Position numbers and translations under genes: made by a program. The notes beneath the pieces are model-generated. The model searched no databases. It had not been told where the DNA came from and saw only the letters and a program-made list of their open reading frames with translations. Shown one piece after another: positions 25,401-33,009 of a DNA stretch of 41,309 nt (positions are counted from its first letter, which is position 1; each line of letters begins with the position of its first letter). Location: NCBI GenBank assembly GCA_964539305.1, contig CAZIIM010000015.1:1-41309 (forward strand), written 5' to 3'. Origin of the DNA: CAZNUM01 sp964539305. GTDB lineage: Bacteria; Fidelibacterota; Marinisomatia; Marinisomatales; TCS55.

Positions 25401-27060
25401 CCAACTGGAGGACATCCAATTAAATGGTATCTGGATTTCCTTACTGGGAAAAGCGCACGGTAAGATTGTTGTCCGTGTCCTGATTCAAACCAGGGATCTG
25501 GAAGCCTTTAACCTGGTGATCAATCTCAACGATAATCTGACTCCTGAACAAATTGAAACGGAAGTGTATTGGCTGATTGTCACCGGTTCTTCCTTTCATC
25601 GTCCCAAATTGGTAGAAGATTTTGGTGGCTATTGGCCTGAATATGGGCTGTACACAGAGGAATACATATCGGGCGAAACGGTACAACAATACCTGGAGCG
25701 AAATGCACATGAAATCCGGTCAGGTAAATATCCGGACCGGTGGCAGATGCGGTGGCTCCATTTCATCTGGAATGGAATTACGGCTTATCTGGAATTCTGG
25801 AAACGGACGGACTGCCAATTTATCCTGAAAGATGCTTCCGTCCGGAATCTGATTATCCCCAAGTACGACTACACTGTCGGCACACGCCTGATTTCCATCA
25901 GCAACCGGAAAAAAGAACCGTCCCTGGGGAAGGTGTTGGCGACCCTCTATCAGCAGTATATCCTGGATTCGGAAGCGCGCTTCGAAGGGTTGCAGAAAAT
26001 GGCCGGATGGGAAATTTTACTGACGATCGTCATTGAAATCTTCGGGAAAGAAAAGGGGATGAGCCTCCTGAAACAGGTGCAAAGCGAATTGGAACAGGGC
26101 CATTTCAGGGTATTGGAAAAAGAAGGATTAACGGGGAAGAAAATTGAGGATTTCCTGGAGGACCTGGTGAATACCGGTTTGATTACCAAGCAGGTGGTTT
26201 TTGCTGCTTTAAGGTACGAGCGGTGGCTGGATCTGAATCCTCAGGCCACTCTGGAGGCAAGAGGAGCTATTTTACAGGAATTGTACAAAGATTATCACCT
26301 CCGGTCTGTCGCAAAAAAATACCCCGAAACCCGCCTGCGTTTCTATTTAATGACAGCTTTTAAGGATTCCAACCCAGCCTTAATTGAGCAACTGAATCAA
26401 CTCATGTATGAATTGCGCCAGGGATCCATCCGGGAAGACGATCTGACGAAGCGTCTGCATCATCTTCATAAATTTGTGGATTTGACTAAAGAAGAAGAAT
26501 ATTTCCTCACCCGTTTGGTATTCGAACACGTGGATGCAGCTGAATATACGGAGCTGGTTTCGGCCACAGCCGGATTAAAAGGACGACTGGACCTGGTGGT
26601 TCTAGTAGAAGATACCCAGGGGGAACGGTTCCGGATTCGACCACCCTTTCATCCCAAAGAGGTGGCTCGATTTCATCGATTGTTAACCGAGGCCAACCTG
26701 GCGGTTAAATTTCAAACCCAACATGAATTTCTATTGATTGTTAACCGAAAAAACCATCTTGTGGGGGGCGTTTACTGGAAACCGGCTGGTGGAAAGACAG
26801 CCTACCTTGAAAAAGTGGTGATAGCGCCACATTACCGGAAACGGCATTTAAGTATAAAACTGATTGAGGAACTGGCCAGACGATTACGGGCGAAGGGCAT
26901 TGAACACCTTACGGTAGGATTTTTCCAGGCCGGTTTATTTTACAAACTGGGATTCCAGATCGATCGCCAGTTCGGGGGTTTGGTAAAACACCTGTCATTC
27001 CACCCGAGTGCCGCGGAAAGGACTCGAACCTTCACGCCCGAAAGGGGCACCAGATCCTAA
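22420..27060 (+). CDS. Giant multidomain protein: acyl-adenylating, kinase-like and GNAT domains
   Basis: A 1,546-residue cytoplasmic protein, alone on its strand. Residues about 65-640 form a complete ANL adenylating domain: TSGTTATPKG near 252-261, GYGMTEATGG near 406-415, HTGDIF at 472-477, DRKKEIYKNSRGQ from 488, and Lys598 in TPKGTYKRK. It most resembles long-chain acyl-CoA synthetases. Residues about 765-840 look like helical repeats. Residues about 950-1230 have a protein-kinase-like layout: a hinge-like YTEEYISGETVQQYL at 1078-1092 and ILKDASVRNLII with Asp1138 and Asn1143 spaced as in a catalytic loop; the usual β3 lysine is not clear. Residues about 1425-1530 are a GNAT fold (EKVVIAPHYRKRHLSIKLIE, FFQAGLFYKLGF) whose acetyl-CoA loop lacks the normal glycines. 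No carrier-protein domain is seen. The last 17 codons lie antisense to tRNA-Leu. Confidence 0.88.
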   Translation: MPSSTEMFSKLSEDLHAGKCTTQRLFSTARDLSESGDRDEIHSFLSLAHLPVLNQLIAGENREEEWFRLLVGLIRQSGFDVFSLLKQRVELYGEKALFQVISGEQVTQVTYRQVWDIILKIGTNLVNARRSGSVVAGILSPNSLHSALVDLACLAYRIPVVPIPVNLAPNHLLYVLNHSEITHLFIGGNTSYQLLKESGKSLETIRMIHLKPGHSQTVPGVEWDSFLSQSQFLNPAPTPLGDLDALTTVMYTSGTTATPKGIIFTQFNIISKRFARALALPEIGPQDRFLCYLPLYHTFGRFFELLGTLFWGATYSFSESTSFKSLLKDFKLIKPTVFISIPKRWIQIQEQVSTSLPLERSTDEEIKRAVNKITGGALKWGLSAAGYMDPDVFQFFNQNGICLMSGYGMTEATGGITMTPPGHYIPDSVGKKLPGIELKLAPDGELILKGPYVSPGYFKSANHESYKNGWFHTGDIFREEKGHYFIVDRKKEIYKNSRGQTISPQKIENLFQDFDAFKSVFLVGDGREFNTLLIYPDAENIPLDLTTTSAEELRTYFSSLVFSVNTFLAPYERIVNYAIIPRDFDAKRGELTPKGTYKRKVILEHFSQIIEPMYAKNYISLIQGENEILIPNWLLREKGLLRGDLVWDGKTIKGRGLQFSLSIFWDQNRIQIGDFSYRNTTHRFDLEKFLRAPELWLGNQPFVHFIGDTCFRITAFDAYDELQLMTHRLPFPVKFKSGKKKINHFDEQPYNLKSLHKCALAFFSDGRNQVREAILASSQVLKTEPAFQQIMEKVLLRFQHHPDPATRILALEVLLPTLSGDMFMDLLQSIHQYSHSEESQLVLSLNPDNLQETQLYAILTYLAQQRHRKRLDAPSTSFAKMLMRVLSEYGVRHPVKFALIRSELAGWITTANHKTLREGASQALEYLIQGFRNWLGPPMQLAIDRDTGKEYTWNDVVLFDDNIPETLQQRLLEAISRTVLIREAVFLFSSRFLIQLEDIQLNGIWISLLGKAHGKIVVRVLIQTRDLEAFNLVINLNDNLTPEQIETEVYWLIVTGSSFHRPKLVEDFGGYWPEYGLYTEEYISGETVQQYLERNAHEIRSGKYPDRWQMRWLHFIWNGITAYLEFWKRTDCQFILKDASVRNLIIPKYDYTVGTRLISISNRKKEPSLGKVLATLYQQYILDSEARFEGLQKMAGWEILLTIVIEIFGKEKGMSLLKQVQSELEQGHFRVLEKEGLTGKKIEDFLEDLVNTGLITKQVVFAALRYERWLDLNPQATLEARGAILQELYKDYHLRSVAKKYPETRLRFYLMTAFKDSNPALIEQLNQLMYELRQGSIREDDLTKRLHHLHKFVDLTKEEEYFLTRLVFEHVDAAEYTELVSATAGLKGRLDLVVLVEDTQGERFRIRPPFHPKEVARFHRLLTEANLAVKFQTQHEFLLIVNRKNHLVGGVYWKPAGGKTAYLEKVVIAPHYRKRHLSIKLIEELARRLRAKGIEHLTVGFFQAGLFYKLGFQIDRQFGGLVKHLSFHPSAAERTRTFTPERGTRS

Positions 27061-27093
27061 ATCTGGCGTGTCTACCAGTTCCACCACCGCGGC
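27009..27093 (-). tRNA. tRNA-Leu (UAG anticodon)
   Basis: An 85-base cloverleaf on the minus strand. The acceptor arms are GCCGCGG (5') and CCGCGGC plus an A discriminator (3'). The anticodon stem CCAGA/TCTGG closes the seven-base loop TTTAGGA, giving anticodon TAG (reads CUA-type leucine codons). A long variable arm (about GTGCCCCTTTCGGGCGT) marks it as class II, and GGTTCGAGTCC is the TψC arm. The 3' CCA is not encoded. It converges with the giant adenylase gene, whose last 52 bases overlap its 3' half. Confidence 0.96.
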
Positions 27094-27153
27094 AAGCCTG
27101 TCAATGGGCTGGAAAGTGGGGAGCGAAAATAAAACCGAATGGGTGGAAGGGGG

Positions 27154-27180
27154 AAGAAAAACAGACCTGCTTCAGGTCCG
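27154..27180 (-). terminator. Rho-independent terminator after the PLP enzyme gene
   Basis: On the minus strand, GACCTG-AAG-CAGGTC forms a perfect six-pair hairpin followed by TGTTTTTCTT. It starts eight to ten bases after the stop of the gene at 27188 and separates that gene from tRNA-Leu. Confidence 0.6.
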
Positions 27181-27187
27181 CTAATCA

Positions 27188-28369
27188 TTACTTCCCATGC
27201 AGCGCCTGCCAAAGATCTGCTTTCAGATCTTCCACGTTTTCAATCCCCACAGAGAGGCGCAGCAGACTTTCTGTGATTCCCATTTCCAGTTTATTCTTAA
27301 CAGGAACGGCGGCATGGGTCATGTGGTACGGATTGCAGATTAAACTTTCTACACCGCCAAGACTTTCTGCCAGGGTGAACAGTTTTAATCGGTCTAAACA
27401 CCGATCCCGGGCAGCAATCGATCCGGGGTCGATGGAAATAATAGATCCGAAGATAGGTTCTCCCTTAGGGTTGAGCTGCTGCTGAAGGGCCAAAGCGTAT
27501 TGCGGGTGTTCCTCCAGCCCGGGGTAGATAACTTTGGTCAAACCGGCCTGTTCCCGCAACCATCGGGCCAGCTCCAGGGCGTTGTCTGCGGCAGTCTGGT
27601 ACCGTAATCCAAGTGTCTTCGTGGACCGGAGCAGAAGCCAGCAGTCAAAAGGACTGGGAACGGCACCGGTGGATTTCTGAATAAAGAATAATTGATCCGC
27701 AATTTCAGCGTCGTCCGTCAACAAAACTCCCCCAAGGACATCGCTATGCCCCCCTAAATATTTCGTACTGCTGTGGAGGGACACATGGGCCCCCAACTCA
27801 AGGGGACGCTGACCATAGGGACTCATAAACGTATTGTCGACCGCCAATAAAAGGTTATGCTTTTCACAGATTTCTGCCGTGACACGAATATCACAGAGCT
27901 CCAGCATGGGATTAGTGGGTGTTTCAACCAGAACCATTTTAGTATTGGACTGAATTGCCTGCTCAATATTCCGTGGATACCGAGTATCGACCCAGCTGAA
28001 TTCAAGTCCCTGCCTGGAAAGCACATTCATGGCCATCCGGTACGTCCCGCCGTACGTATTCCGGGATAGAATCAGGTGGTCACCAGAATCAAACAGCTGA
28101 AACAGGGTCGTTATGGCCGCCATCCCGGTGGTAAACGTGATTCCGAACTGGCAGTCTTCCAGGGCTGCTAAATTCTTCTCCAGGCGTTGGCGGGTCGGGT
28201 TTACGACACGGGAATAATCATACCCCCGATCATTTCCAACCCCATCCTGCAGATAGGTGGATGTCAAGTGAATGGGGGGCGATACAGCTCCCGTTGTTTC
28301 GTCCGCCTCATTCCCGACATGAATCGCTTTCGTCGAAAAATTCCATCGTTTCACTGATGATTTGGTCAT
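27188..28369 (-). CDS. Cystathionine gamma-synthase/lyase-family PLP enzyme
   Basis: Trans-sulfuration enzyme of the Cys/Met metabolism PLP family, about 393 residues. The PLP lysine is Lys203 in HSSTKYLGGHSD, with Asp178 (AVDNTF) binding the pyridine nitrogen. YSRVVNPTR and FTTGMAAITT are family segments. The stretch ESLGGVESLICNPYHMTH is typical of cystathionine gamma-synthase and gamma-lyase; sequence alone does not separate MetB-, MccB- and MetC-like activities. It starts 23 bases after secA and ends with a terminator, so it may be co-transcribed with secA, though no functional link is obvious. Confidence 0.9.
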   Translation of the reverse strand: MTKSSVKRWNFSTKAIHVGNEADETTGAVSPPIHLTSTYLQDGVGNDRGYDYSRVVNPTRQRLEKNLAALEDCQFGITFTTGMAAITTLFQLFDSGDHLILSRNTYGGTYRMAMNVLSRQGLEFSWVDTRYPRNIEQAIQSNTKMVLVETPTNPMLELCDIRVTAEICEKHNLLLAVDNTFMSPYGQRPLELGAHVSLHSSTKYLGGHSDVLGGVLLTDDAEIADQLFFIQKSTGAVPSPFDCWLLLRSTKTLGLRYQTAADNALELARWLREQAGLTKVIYPGLEEHPQYALALQQQLNPKGEPIFGSIISIDPGSIAARDRCLDRLKLFTLAESLGGVESLICNPYHMTHAAVPVKNKLEMGITESLLRLSVGIENVEDLKADLWQALHGK

Positions 28370-28392
28370 GGGATTCCCCGGTTATGGCACCG

Positions 28393-31300
28393 TTATGCCT
28401 GGCGGTAACCTTGATTTAAGAAGTGCTGTAGTTTTTTATACTTAACCTCCACCTTTTTTCCACTGGGGCTGATAAGCGTAATCTTTTCATTGCGGCCGAT
28501 TTTTTGATCCACATGAATAGGACGTTTCGGGGCTTGTTGTGGTTGATTCGCTTCCCCCTGGGGTGGTGCCGCCAGGCCCATCCCGGTGGTGTCAGCATGC
28601 TGCAGCTGGACGTTCCGGGCCCGCCCCGTGGACAACTGAGGTGCTTCCTCCAGACCCTGAATCCGGGAACGGAATAAACGCTGAAGCGTCGTGCGGTTCG
28701 TGTCAATCATCATTTCCTGGAACATGTGAAACCCTTCTGACTTGTATTCCAGCAGCGGGTCTTTTTGTCCATAGGCCCGCAGGTTTATCCCTTCCCGCAG
28801 CTGATCCATGGCATAAAGATGATCTTTCCACTTCTCATCAATGGTACGTAGAATGACAAACCGTTCAAAGCCTCGCATCACATCTTCAGGCAACAGGGAT
28901 TCCCGGGCGGCATAAATCTCCCGGGAGGCTTTTAAAATGTAATCCCGGACATCCTCAACCGTAATGTCTTCCCTCCCGGTTTCAGCCTTTATTTGTTCCG
29001 GGTCAGGCTCGACCAGAATGGTGGAGGCAATGTTCTGTTTTAACTGATCCCAGTCCCAATCCAAAGGATTATCCCCGGCCATCAGTCCCAGTTCATCCTC
29101 CACATAATCTTCCAGCATTTCCTGGACCACCCCCGAAATATCCTCTCCATGAAGCGCCTGATTACGGATATCGTACACAACCTGCCGCTGCTGATTCATA
29201 ACATTGTCATACTCCAACAGGTGTTTTCGGATGCCAAAATTCCGCTGTTCCACTTTTTTCTGTGCATTTTCAATGGCCCGGGTCACCATCCGGGAGGTAA
29301 TCACTTCTCCCTCTTCCACGCCCAGACGATCCATAATCGCAGCAATCCGTTCACTATTGAAAAGGCGCATGAGGTCATCTTCCAGTGACAGATAAAATCG
29401 ACTCGATCCGGGGTCCCCCTGGCGTCCAGAACGTCCCCTCAGCTGTAAATCGATCCGCCGGGATTCATGGCGCTCTGTTCCAACAATGTGAAGACCGCCC
29501 AGGGCCTGCATCCCCTCCCCCAGCTTAATGTCAGTGCCGCGACCGGCCATGTTGGTGGCAATCGTTACCGCACCCCGCTGACCGGCCCGGGCCACGATCT
29601 CCGCCTCTCGCGCGTGATGTTTGGCATTCAACACATTGTGGGGAATTCCCCGCCGCTTCAACATCCGGGATAAGAGTTCTGATGCCTCTACGGAAACCGT
29701 TCCCACCAGCGTGGGTTGCCCCCGCTGGTAACAGTCAATAATTTCTTCTACAACCGCATTGTATTTTTCCCGAATGGTTTTATACACCAGGTCTTCCCGG
29801 TCATCCCGGATAATCGGCTTATTTGTGGGTATGACGGTCACGTCCAGATTATAAATACTGGCGAATTCCTCCGCCTCTGTTTCAGCTGTTCCCGTCATCC
29901 CGGAGAGCTTGTCATACATCCGGAAATAATTTTGAATCGTGATGGTCGCCAGCGTCTGGGTCTCCCGCTCAACCGTAACATTTTCCTTCGCTTCCAAGGC
30001 CTGATGAAGACCATCACTGTAACGCCGGCCCGGTAAAATCCGACCGGTGAATTCGTCCACAATCATGACCTTCCCATCCTGAACCACGTATTCCACATCC
30101 TTCTCATACAGGGTGTAGGCCCTCAACAGTTGTGAAATATTATGGATCCGACCGGAGCGGTCCGCATGTAATTGGTATGCCTTATCCTTCTCCTGGTTCT
30201 TCTCCAGCGGTGACAGGTCGTCCCGCTGATCAATTTCATGCAGCATTTCCCCTAAATCGGGGATGACAAAGGCTTCCGGATTATCAGGTGCCAGTTCCTG
30301 CCGACCTTTTTCCGTAATGTCAATGACGTGGGTTTTTTCATCCACAGAGAAGTACAGGTCCTCATCTACTTCATGGAGGCGCTTGTCTCGTAAATATTCC
30401 GACTCCACCTGGTGAGCCAGTCGTTTGGTGCCCGCTTCCTGGAAAATTTTCATCACCTGCTTATGTTTTGGTAAACCGCGGCTGGCCTGAAGTAATTTTA
30501 ATCCCGCTTCCTTTTCTTTCCCTTCTTTCAGCAGCTTTTCAGCTTCCGATACGAGTCCCGCCACTAGGAAACTCTGTTTCCGAACGAGCTGCTGAACCAT
30601 GGGTTTCAGTTCCTGGAAGGAAGTATCAACCGGTGCATCCACATTCCCGGAAATAATGAGCGGTGTCCGGGCTTCATCGATAAGGACTGAATCCACCTCA
30701 TCCACAATGGCAAAAGCATGACCCCGCTGAACTTGCTCCTCGGCTGAGAGGGCCATATTATCCCGCAGGTAATCAAAACCAAATTCATTGTTGGTGCCAT
30801 AGGTAATGTCACAGTTATAATTCTTCCGCCGTTCATCGTTATCCATGGAATTCAGAATGAATCCCACCGTCAACCCAAGACGACGATACACCTCCCCCAT
30901 CCATTCCGCGTCCCGCTGGGCCAGATAATCATTCACCGTGACCAGGTGGACACCCCGCCCTGTCAGAGCGTTCAGGAAAATGGGAAAGGTTGCCACCAGA
31001 GTTTTTCCTTCCCCCGTTTTCATTTCGGCTACTTTCCCCTGGTGAAGAATGATCCCGCCTACAATTTGGACATCATAGGGTACCATATCCCAAACGATGT
31101 CCCGGCCCACAACTTTCCAGGAATCACCCACCATGCGACGGCAGGTTTCTTTCACCATGGCAAAGGCCTCCGGGAGAATTTCATCCAGTTTATCCTGCTC
31201 AGCTTTCAGGATGAACTTTTTCCGTTCATCCGGATCGCTGATTTCTTTTTCTGCTTTCGTCTCGGCTGCCTCCCGGGTTGCCACAACTTCCGCCTTTAAT

Positions 31301-31446
31301 TCATTTGTGCGGGCGACCAGTTCTTCATCCGAACGGTCTTTCAGTTTCTCCGCCAGGGCATTGATTTCAGCCACCAGCGGCATCAGTTTCTTGATCTCCC
31401 GCTCAGACTTGGTCCCAAAAATCTTTTTAATCAGTGATTCTGCCAT
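28393..31446 (-). CDS. secA: Protein translocase ATPase SecA, without C-terminal zinc motif
   Basis: ATPase motor of the Sec pathway, 1,017 residues. The Walker A is MKTGEGKT at 142-149 and the Walker B region reads IVDEVDSVLIDEARTPLII. The second motor domain has TNMAGRGTDIKLGEG and ERHESRRIDLQLRGRSGRQG. The C terminus is unusual: after VDQKIGRN, where many SecA proteins continue DPCPCGSGKK with three cysteines and a histidine, this one continues EKITLISPSGKKVEVKYKK and has no cysteines. Similar non-metal tails occur in some Bacteroidota SecA proteins as I recall. It lies 17 bases downstream of nusB. Confidence 0.96.
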   Translation of the reverse strand: MAESLIKKIFGTKSEREIKKLMPLVAEINALAEKLKDRSDEELVARTNELKAEVVATREAAETKAEKEISDPDERKKFILKAEQDKLDEILPEAFAMVKETCRRMVGDSWKVVGRDIVWDMVPYDVQIVGGIILHQGKVAEMKTGEGKTLVATFPIFLNALTGRGVHLVTVNDYLAQRDAEWMGEVYRRLGLTVGFILNSMDNDERRKNYNCDITYGTNNEFGFDYLRDNMALSAEEQVQRGHAFAIVDEVDSVLIDEARTPLIISGNVDAPVDTSFQELKPMVQQLVRKQSFLVAGLVSEAEKLLKEGKEKEAGLKLLQASRGLPKHKQVMKIFQEAGTKRLAHQVESEYLRDKRLHEVDEDLYFSVDEKTHVIDITEKGRQELAPDNPEAFVIPDLGEMLHEIDQRDDLSPLEKNQEKDKAYQLHADRSGRIHNISQLLRAYTLYEKDVEYVVQDGKVMIVDEFTGRILPGRRYSDGLHQALEAKENVTVERETQTLATITIQNYFRMYDKLSGMTGTAETEAEEFASIYNLDVTVIPTNKPIIRDDREDLVYKTIREKYNAVVEEIIDCYQRGQPTLVGTVSVEASELLSRMLKRRGIPHNVLNAKHHAREAEIVARAGQRGAVTIATNMAGRGTDIKLGEGMQALGGLHIVGTERHESRRIDLQLRGRSGRQGDPGSSRFYLSLEDDLMRLFNSERIAAIMDRLGVEEGEVITSRMVTRAIENAQKKVEQRNFGIRKHLLEYDNVMNQQRQVVYDIRNQALHGEDISGVVQEMLEDYVEDELGLMAGDNPLDWDWDQLKQNIASTILVEPDPEQIKAETGREDITVEDVRDYILKASREIYAARESLLPEDVMRGFERFVILRTIDEKWKDHLYAMDQLREGINLRAYGQKDPLLEYKSEGFHMFQEMMIDTNRTTLQRLFRSRIQGLEEAPQLSTGRARNVQLQHADTTGMGLAAPPQGEANQPQQAPKRPIHVDQKIGRNEKITLISPSGKKVEVKYKKLQHFLNQGYRQA

Positions 31447-31462
31447 AAATCTTTTCTAGTGT

Positions 31463-31903
31463 TTAATCTTTCTTTTTGGTTTCAATTACCATTGATTTGT
31501 AAATGTTGTCCAGAATTCCGTTCACGAAACTGGAACTTTCATCCGTACTGTAATGTTTTGCGATTTCGATGGCTTCGCTGATGGATACCTTAGGAGGGAC
31601 ATCATCGATAAAAAAGATCTCGCTGATCGCTTCAATCAGAATCAGGCGATCCAATAAAGCCACCCGTTTAAAGTCCCAGTTATTCAGCCGTTTTTCAATC
31701 AGTTGCTCACACCAATCCTTATGTTCCAGGGCCTGATGGAATAACCGTTCTATGAATTGATCCGTTTCCGGTTCCCGGTCTTCTCTTTCTAGAATATCTC
31801 CAAGGATCTTCCCCGGTGGTTCACCTGATATTTCCAGGGCATAGAGCGCCTGCAGGACAGCTTCCCGGGCCTGTCTTCTAGGATGATGTTTGCCGGTTGT
31901 CAC
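31463..31903 (-). CDS. nusB: Transcription antitermination factor NusB
   Basis: All-helical RNA-binding factor that works with S10/NusE in rRNA antitermination. It begins with RRQAREAVLQALYALEIS and shows DRLILIEAISEIFF and PPKVSISEAIEIAKHYS, the core NusB segments; the end SSFVNGILDNIYK is also characteristic. Length of 146 is normal. The first codon is GTG, and the gene overlaps the end of the leucine dehydrogenase gene by 26 bases. Confidence 0.94.
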   Translation of the reverse strand: MTTGKHHPRRQAREAVLQALYALEISGEPPGKILGDILEREDREPETDQFIERLFHQALEHKDWCEQLIEKRLNNWDFKRVALLDRLILIEAISEIFFIDDVPPKVSISEAIEIAKHYSTDESSSFVNGILDNIYKSMVIETKKKD

Positions 31904-32996
31904 GTTTTCTCATGGGGTTTAAGCGCGGCACATAAATATTTTTCAGCATACTCACATCGTTCATCCGTTTTTCAGCCACCCGGTCCGCCGCTTTGTTTGT
32001 GGGAATATCTTCCCGATCCGCCAACTCGTAAATGGTGAGCAAAGTATCGTAAATACCCTCGGCCTGCTGGAAAGCCCGCTCCCGATTATACCCCTCCAGT
32101 TCATTGGCAACATTGATTAATCCCCCTGCATTAATCGCATAATCGGGCGCATATAGAATACCCCTATCCTTCAGCACCTGACCATGTCTGGATTCTTTTT
32201 CCAGCTGATTATTAGCAGCACCAGCCACAATGGAGCATTTCAATGCTGGGATGGTCTTGTCGTTCAAGATCGCACCTAAAGCGCATGGTGCATAAATATC
32301 CACCTCCAGCGAATAAATTTCCTCCGGTTTAATGGCTTTCGCCCTGAATTCCTCAACGGCCCGTTTAATGTTATCTTCATAAATATCCGTAACAAACAGC
32401 TCCACCCTCTCCTTATGAAGGTGCTTACACAAGTGGTATCCAACGTGGCCAAGTCCCTGAACGGAGACTTTTAACCCGGCGAGGCTGTCCTTACCCAGCT
32501 GTTTTTTAACGGTTGCTTTCATTCCGATATAGGTCCCGAAAGCTGTCACCGGTGAAGGATCCCCACTCCCCCCCAGGGCACGGGAAATACCGGTAACATA
32601 AGGCGTTTCCATCCGAACCCATTCCATATCCTTAACACTGGTACCCACATCTTCAGCCGTGATGTAACGACCACCTAATCCATCCACAAACTGCCCAAAA
32701 GAACGGAATAAAATTTCGGATTTATCCTTTTTGGCATCCCCAATAATGACCGATTTCCCACCCCCCAGGTTCAGTTGGGCAATGGCCGCTTTATAACTCA
32801 TTCCCCGGGAAAGGCGCAGGACATCTTTCAAGGCTTCTTCTTCCGACTTGTAGGGCCACATGCGGCAGCCCCCTAGTGCGGGCCCAATGGTTGTGCTGTG
32901 GATGGCAATAATGGATTTTAATCCCGTATCATGATCGTTGCAAAACACTACCTGTTCATGATCTTTATGACTCATGGATTTAAATACTTCTGACAT
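31878..32996 (-). CDS. Leucine (Leu/Phe/Val) dehydrogenase
   Basis: NAD-dependent oxidative deaminase producing branched-chain 2-oxoacids. The glycine-rich active site GPALGGCRMWPY and catalytic lysines Lys69 (MSYKAA) and Lys81 (LGGGKSVI) are present. The Rossmann motif is VSVQGLGHVGYHLC. The IDYAINAGGLINVANE-type segment (here PDYAINAGGLINVA) is diagnostic of the Leu/Val/Phe branch of the Glu dehydrogenase superfamily. A strong AAGGA site lies four bases before the ATG. It is followed by nusB and preceded by acyl-CoA dehydrogenase and thiolase genes, which process the downstream acyl-CoA products; the E1 fusion at the left edge would take its 2-oxoacid. Confidence 0.93.
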   Translation of the reverse strand: MSEVFKSMSHKDHEQVVFCNDHDTGLKSIIAIHSTTIGPALGGCRMWPYKSEEEALKDVLRLSRGMSYKAAIAQLNLGGGKSVIIGDAKKDKSEILFRSFGQFVDGLGGRYITAEDVGTSVKDMEWVRMETPYVTGISRALGGSGDPSPVTAFGTYIGMKATVKKQLGKDSLAGLKVSVQGLGHVGYHLCKHLHKERVELFVTDIYEDNIKRAVEEFRAKAIKPEEIYSLEVDIYAPCALGAILNDKTIPALKCSIVAGAANNQLEKESRHGQVLKDRGILYAPDYAINAGGLINVANELEGYNRERAFQQAEGIYDTLLTIYELADREDIPTNKAADRVAEKRMNDVSMLKNIYVPRLNPMRKRDNRQTSS

Positions 32997-33009
32997 CGAT
33001 CCTTCCTTT

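Noticed and set aside
27103..27108. TTGACA hexamer on the minus strand before tRNA-Leu
   Set aside because: It is only about ten bases from the mature tRNA 5' end, too close to act as a -35 box for that gene.
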